From Clostridiales bacterium (GTDB lineage Bacteria; Bacillota; Clostridia; Lachnospirales; Lachnospiraceae): 7,592 nucleotides of DNA. This document shows, piece after piece, positions 5,402 to 7,592 of the stretch. Location of the stretch: the NCBI GenBank assembly GCA_019418195.1, contig DYCJ01000118.1, forward strand, positions 1 through 7,592, written 5' to 3'. The position numbers were made by a program, and so were the translations under genes. A model generated the notes under the pieces. It was given only the letters and a program-made list of their open reading frames with translations, was not told the DNA's origin and searched no databases. Each line of letters starts with the position of its first letter. Position 1 is the first letter of the stretch.

Positions 5402-7414
5402 CTATGCCCGAAATGTATGGCTTTTTACAGCTGCCACGCCCACCGCCAGGCCAAGGACTGCCGCCAGAAGAAAACCGTATATTTTTATTCTGTCTCCGGT
5501 ATCCGGAATCAGTCTGTCTACGTCATCCGGGATTGATCCGTCCCCGGAAGGATTTCCGCCTTCATCCTGATCAGAAGAATTTTCTCTGTATATAACCAGA
5601 TCTGCTTTCTTATATACAAAAGTAACCGTATTGTCTTTCTCCTGTTTGAGTATCATTTTTATCCCCCCGGATCTGCTTTCCAGATATTGGTCAGACGGAT
5701 ATCCGGCATCCGATGCACGCAGCGGACGGATGAAGATGCCGTCACCGGATTTTCCTGTTCCCGCCTCCTCATAAAACGGTTTCTGCTCACCTTCGGATAT
5801 ATGCCGCACGGTGTACGCTGTATCTCCCACAGGATGCCAGCCTGCGTAGAGTGTCATGTCAGTTTCCACCGGGCGGCCGAAATCCCATGTCTGCCGGACA
5901 TCATTTGCTTCCGGCGCGGCGAACCATCCCAGAAAAATGTATCCCTCCCTTTGAGGATCCTTCGGCATTTCTGCTCTTACTCCATCCTGCACTTTCTGCT
6001 CCGGCAGCGTTTCCATGCCTCCATTGGTGTCAAATCTGACAGACCATTCTTCCGGATACCAGCCGGCATATACATTTACATCCTCCGCCGGCATCCTTAA
6101 TACGGTGAGTGGAGAAGCTGAGTCCGTCAACGCCGGGCTGAGGTACCATCCCGCAAACCGATCTCCCGAGTGTTCTTCTCCCTGCTCCGGCTCATATTCC
6201 AGACTGACCTTATCTCGGTACAGCACCTTCTCTGTCCGGTAGACAACATTTTCTCCGCTGTTTCTGCCGTCAATATAATTCAGAGTAAATGTATCCCGCT
6301 TCAGATACACAAACAGGTGTGTTCCTACATTCCGGAAGACACATTTTCCGTCCGATTGGATCTGCTCCGCACTGATCGGAATCTGCTCTTTCTGTTCACA
6401 CTCCTCAACAGAATTTCCGGTCGTATACCACCCGCCCTCGCATGTCAGTCCTTTCGGGTGCAGGACAGTGATCTCCGCGCCGTATACTGACGGATCTTTA
6501 TCAACCTGTGCGCTTTCCACGCGCACCCTGCGGAATGTTCCGTCCGCAGATTCTTTAAGATAGGTCACGTAAACAGGATACGAGTCGCGCTCCAGCCACG
6601 GGTAAGCATCAAACGTATGATTTCCTGCGGCAAGATCCTGAAAATAAAATGAATCCAGATGTCTGCTGACTGCTTCAAACTCGTCCCGTACACCCAGAAA
6701 CTGCACGTCCTTAAATTGTGTCTTCCCCGTATAGTATGCTTCCATCTCGTCCATGGTCGGAAAATCATCCGGCAGCGGAGCCCCGTATTTCCCGCTTGCC
6801 GTATACCAGATATCATCATTTGGCACCAGAGAATCACTTGTCCCAGACTCATGCTCCGCCTCCTCGTGCAGATTGACCGTCCATATCTCTCTGTCATAGT
6901 AGAGGTTCAGCACCGCCCTTCCGTCTGCCGTAACCTCAACATCATCACACCGGGCATAATCGAATCCGTAATAATCCTTATAATAATCCGAATCAGGAAA
7001 CCAGTCCGCCATTTCCCCTGCTCTGTCTATATCTGCCTGCGAAGCTGCGGCCACAGTGCCGGTCTGCGCTGTCCTGACTTCCGTCTCTCCCAGCAGTGTA
7101 TACCCGTCATCCTCTGCATTTTCCATCCACCGCAGAACGGTATACCGGCTCTCTCCCGGTTCCCACACTGCACTCAGCACATATTCGCCCTCCGGCATAA
7201 CAGACGGAAGTTCCCTGTCCCAACCGCGGAAGACATATCCCTGCCGGACAGGTTCTTCGATCCTTCCGTGCTCACCGCTTATGTCCTGACCTGCCCATCC
7301 GTATATCGGTGCAATGTATGTACCTTCCGTCCGAAATACAATACGGTCATAAAATAATCTCGTATAATAGACTTTCTTTTCCGCCCTGCCGTCCTCAGTG
7401 ACAAGTACCGTCAT
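5402..7414 (-). CDS. InlB-repeat surface protein with sortase signal, apparently lacking its 5' end
   Basis: A 670-residue open frame ending in a cell-wall sorting signal: LIPDTGD (635-641), a hydrophobic span (about 645-663) and the basic tail KSHTFRA. Sortase would join it to peptidoglycan. The clearest InlB_B (Listeria-Bacteroides) repeat is about 456-527, with VRFDTNGG, REGYIFLGWF and TLYAGW; a second lies at 375-452 and an incomplete first one at 20-86 (QGYVFRGWD). Residues 533-602 look like a MucBP-type module, and the stretch 610-630 is a Gly/Ser/Asp wall-spanning linker. Such proteins act as adhesins or spacers at the surface. No signal peptide is present and the chain opens mid-domain. 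The ATG at 7414 has no good SD, whereas a good promoter, AGGAGG and ATG at 7436 sit just upstream in another frame. I read this as a 5'-deleted or frameshifted gene. The coding frame itself is otherwise intact. Confidence 0.85.
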   Translation of the reverse strand: MTVLVTEDGRAEKKVYYTRLFYDRIVFRTEGTYIAPIYGWAGQDISGEHGRIEEPVRQGYVFRGWDRELPSVMPEGEYVLSAVWEPGESRYTVLRWMENAEDDGYTLLGETEVRTAQTGTVAAASQADIDRAGEMADWFPDSDYYKDYYGFDYARCDDVEVTADGRAVLNLYYDREIWTVNLHEEAEHESGTSDSLVPNDDIWYTASGKYGAPLPDDFPTMDEMEAYYTGKTQFKDVQFLGVRDEFEAVSRHLDSFYFQDLAAGNHTFDAYPWLERDSYPVYVTYLKESADGTFRRVRVESAQVDKDPSVYGAEITVLHPKGLTCEGGWYTTGNSVEECEQKEQIPISAEQIQSDGKCVFRNVGTHLFVYLKRDTFTLNYIDGRNSGENVVYRTEKVLYRDKVSLEYEPEQGEEHSGDRFAGWYLSPALTDSASPLTVLRMPAEDVNVYAGWYPEEWSVRFDTNGGMETLPEQKVQDGVRAEMPKDPQREGYIFLGWFAAPEANDVRQTWDFGRPVETDMTLYAGWHPVGDTAYTVRHISEGEQKPFYEEAGTGKSGDGIFIRPLRASDAGYPSDQYLESRSGGIKMILKQEKDNTVTFVYKKADLVIYRENSSDQDEGGNPSGDGSIPDDVDRLIPDTGDRIKIYGFLLAAVLGLAVGVAAVKSHTFRA

Positions 7415-7436
7415 GTCCTGTCCATCTTCTTTTCAT
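7395..7436 (-). pseudogene. Out-of-frame start of the surface-protein gene
   Basis: AGGAGG at 7447-7452 is followed after 10 nt by an ATG (7436) that opens a 13-codon frame, MKRRWTGHDGTCH, then stops. The basic MKRRW start resembles the beginning of a signal peptide, but the hydrophobic core never follows. A one-base change in the A4 run right after the ATG (7430-7433) would place this start in frame with the 670-residue ORF. It is probably the remnant 5' end of the surface-protein gene, joined out of frame to its distal part. Confidence 0.5.
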
Positions 7437-7473
7437 CTACCAATTTCCTCCTGCTGTTTTTATTGTCTTCCGC

Positions 7474-7482
7474 ATTATAGCA
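7474..7482 (-). promoter_or_regulatory. Extended -10 promoter before the surface-protein gene
   Basis: The minus strand shows TGC directly followed by a perfect TATAAT (7479-7474), an extended -10. No good -35 is seen 16-18 nt upstream (the sequence there is AT-rich, around TATTCT), which extended -10 promoters tolerate. The start is predicted near 7467, about 31 nt before the ATG at 7436. Confidence 0.55.
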
Positions 7483-7592
7483 TTACAGAAACAGGAAGAA
7501 TATGTGTAATATTTTCCAGCTCCCGTCCGTTACGATATTCCGTTAACAAGGAGGCCGCAAACACTTCATCTGTATATAATACATAACAAAGG
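7475..7592 (-). CDS. Possible 3' end of an unidentified gene, cut by the window edge
   Basis: One minus-strand frame stays open from the window edge for 38 codons to a TAA at 7475, ending in VFAASLLTEYRNGRELENIT then HILPVSVML. The residues look protein-like, but I recognise no family, and a frame this short can be open by chance. Against it, the extended -10 of the next gene overlaps its stop codon. If real, it would be the gene upstream of the surface-protein gene on the same strand. Confidence 0.25.
   Translation of the reverse strand, partial: LCYVLYTDEVFAASLLTEYRNGRELENITHILPVSVML

Noticed and set aside
6565..6897. A 110-residue minus-strand frame within the surface-protein gene
   Set aside because: It is a second frame inside a repeat-bearing coding region with no recognisable domain or RBS.
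1..7592. CRISPR arrays, tRNA or rRNA genes, insertion sequences, riboswitches
   Set aside because: No spaced repeat array, cloverleaf, transposase frame with terminal repeats or known riboswitch core was seen on either strand.

Overview
The window reads as a Gram-positive anaerobe of the class Clostridia (Bacillota), most likely a gut Lachnospiraceae. This is an inference from strong AGGAGG-type ribosome binding sites, consensus sigma-A promoters, an InlB/Listeria-Bacteroides-repeat surface protein ending in an (L)IPxTGD sortase signal, a VanR/VanS-like two-component pair and a holin-like type I toxin. No marker gene fixes the species.

Layout, left to right. 32-2469 (minus) is a two-component operon: an OmpR/PhoB-family response regulator followed, through an ATGA overlap, by a large two-pass sensor kinase. 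2470-2625 is a compact divergent control region: the response regulator promoter (minus) and the promoter of an XRE/HigA-like regulator (plus) are both near-perfect and share one -35 heptamer, TTGACAA. Short repeats and palindromes in it are candidate operators. 2626-2901 (plus) is the 91-residue XRE protein, with no toxin gene beside it in the usual HigBA arrangement.

2940-3200 is the most interesting part. It looks like an intergenic gap but carries what appears to be a complete type I toxin-antitoxin locus: a 27-residue holin-like membrane peptide (2981-3064), a leader hairpin that closes over its ribosome binding site, a strong stem-loop over its stop codon, a consensus promoter on the opposite strand for an antisense RNA of about 100 nt covering the toxin 3' end, and a rho-independent terminator whose stem contains that antisense promoter.

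3214-4710 (minus) encodes an AAA+ ATPase clearly derived from Lon protease but with no protease domain, a replaced N-terminus and Asn in place of the Walker B Asp. 4806-5282 (minus) encodes a small flavodoxin. Each of these two has its own extended -10 promoter. 5402-7414 (minus) is a 670-residue InlB-repeat surface protein with a sortase signal. Its start is abnormal: a good promoter, AGGAGG and ATG lie just upstream but in another frame, so the gene appears to have lost its 5' part or to be frameshifted. The last ~115 bases may hold the 3' end of another minus-strand gene.

The genes do not form one pathway. The two-component system and the XRE regulator are linked through their shared promoter region, and the toxin may be co-transcribed with the XRE gene, because no separate toxin promoter is visible. 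The AAA+ ATPase, flavodoxin and surface protein are separate units on the same strand.
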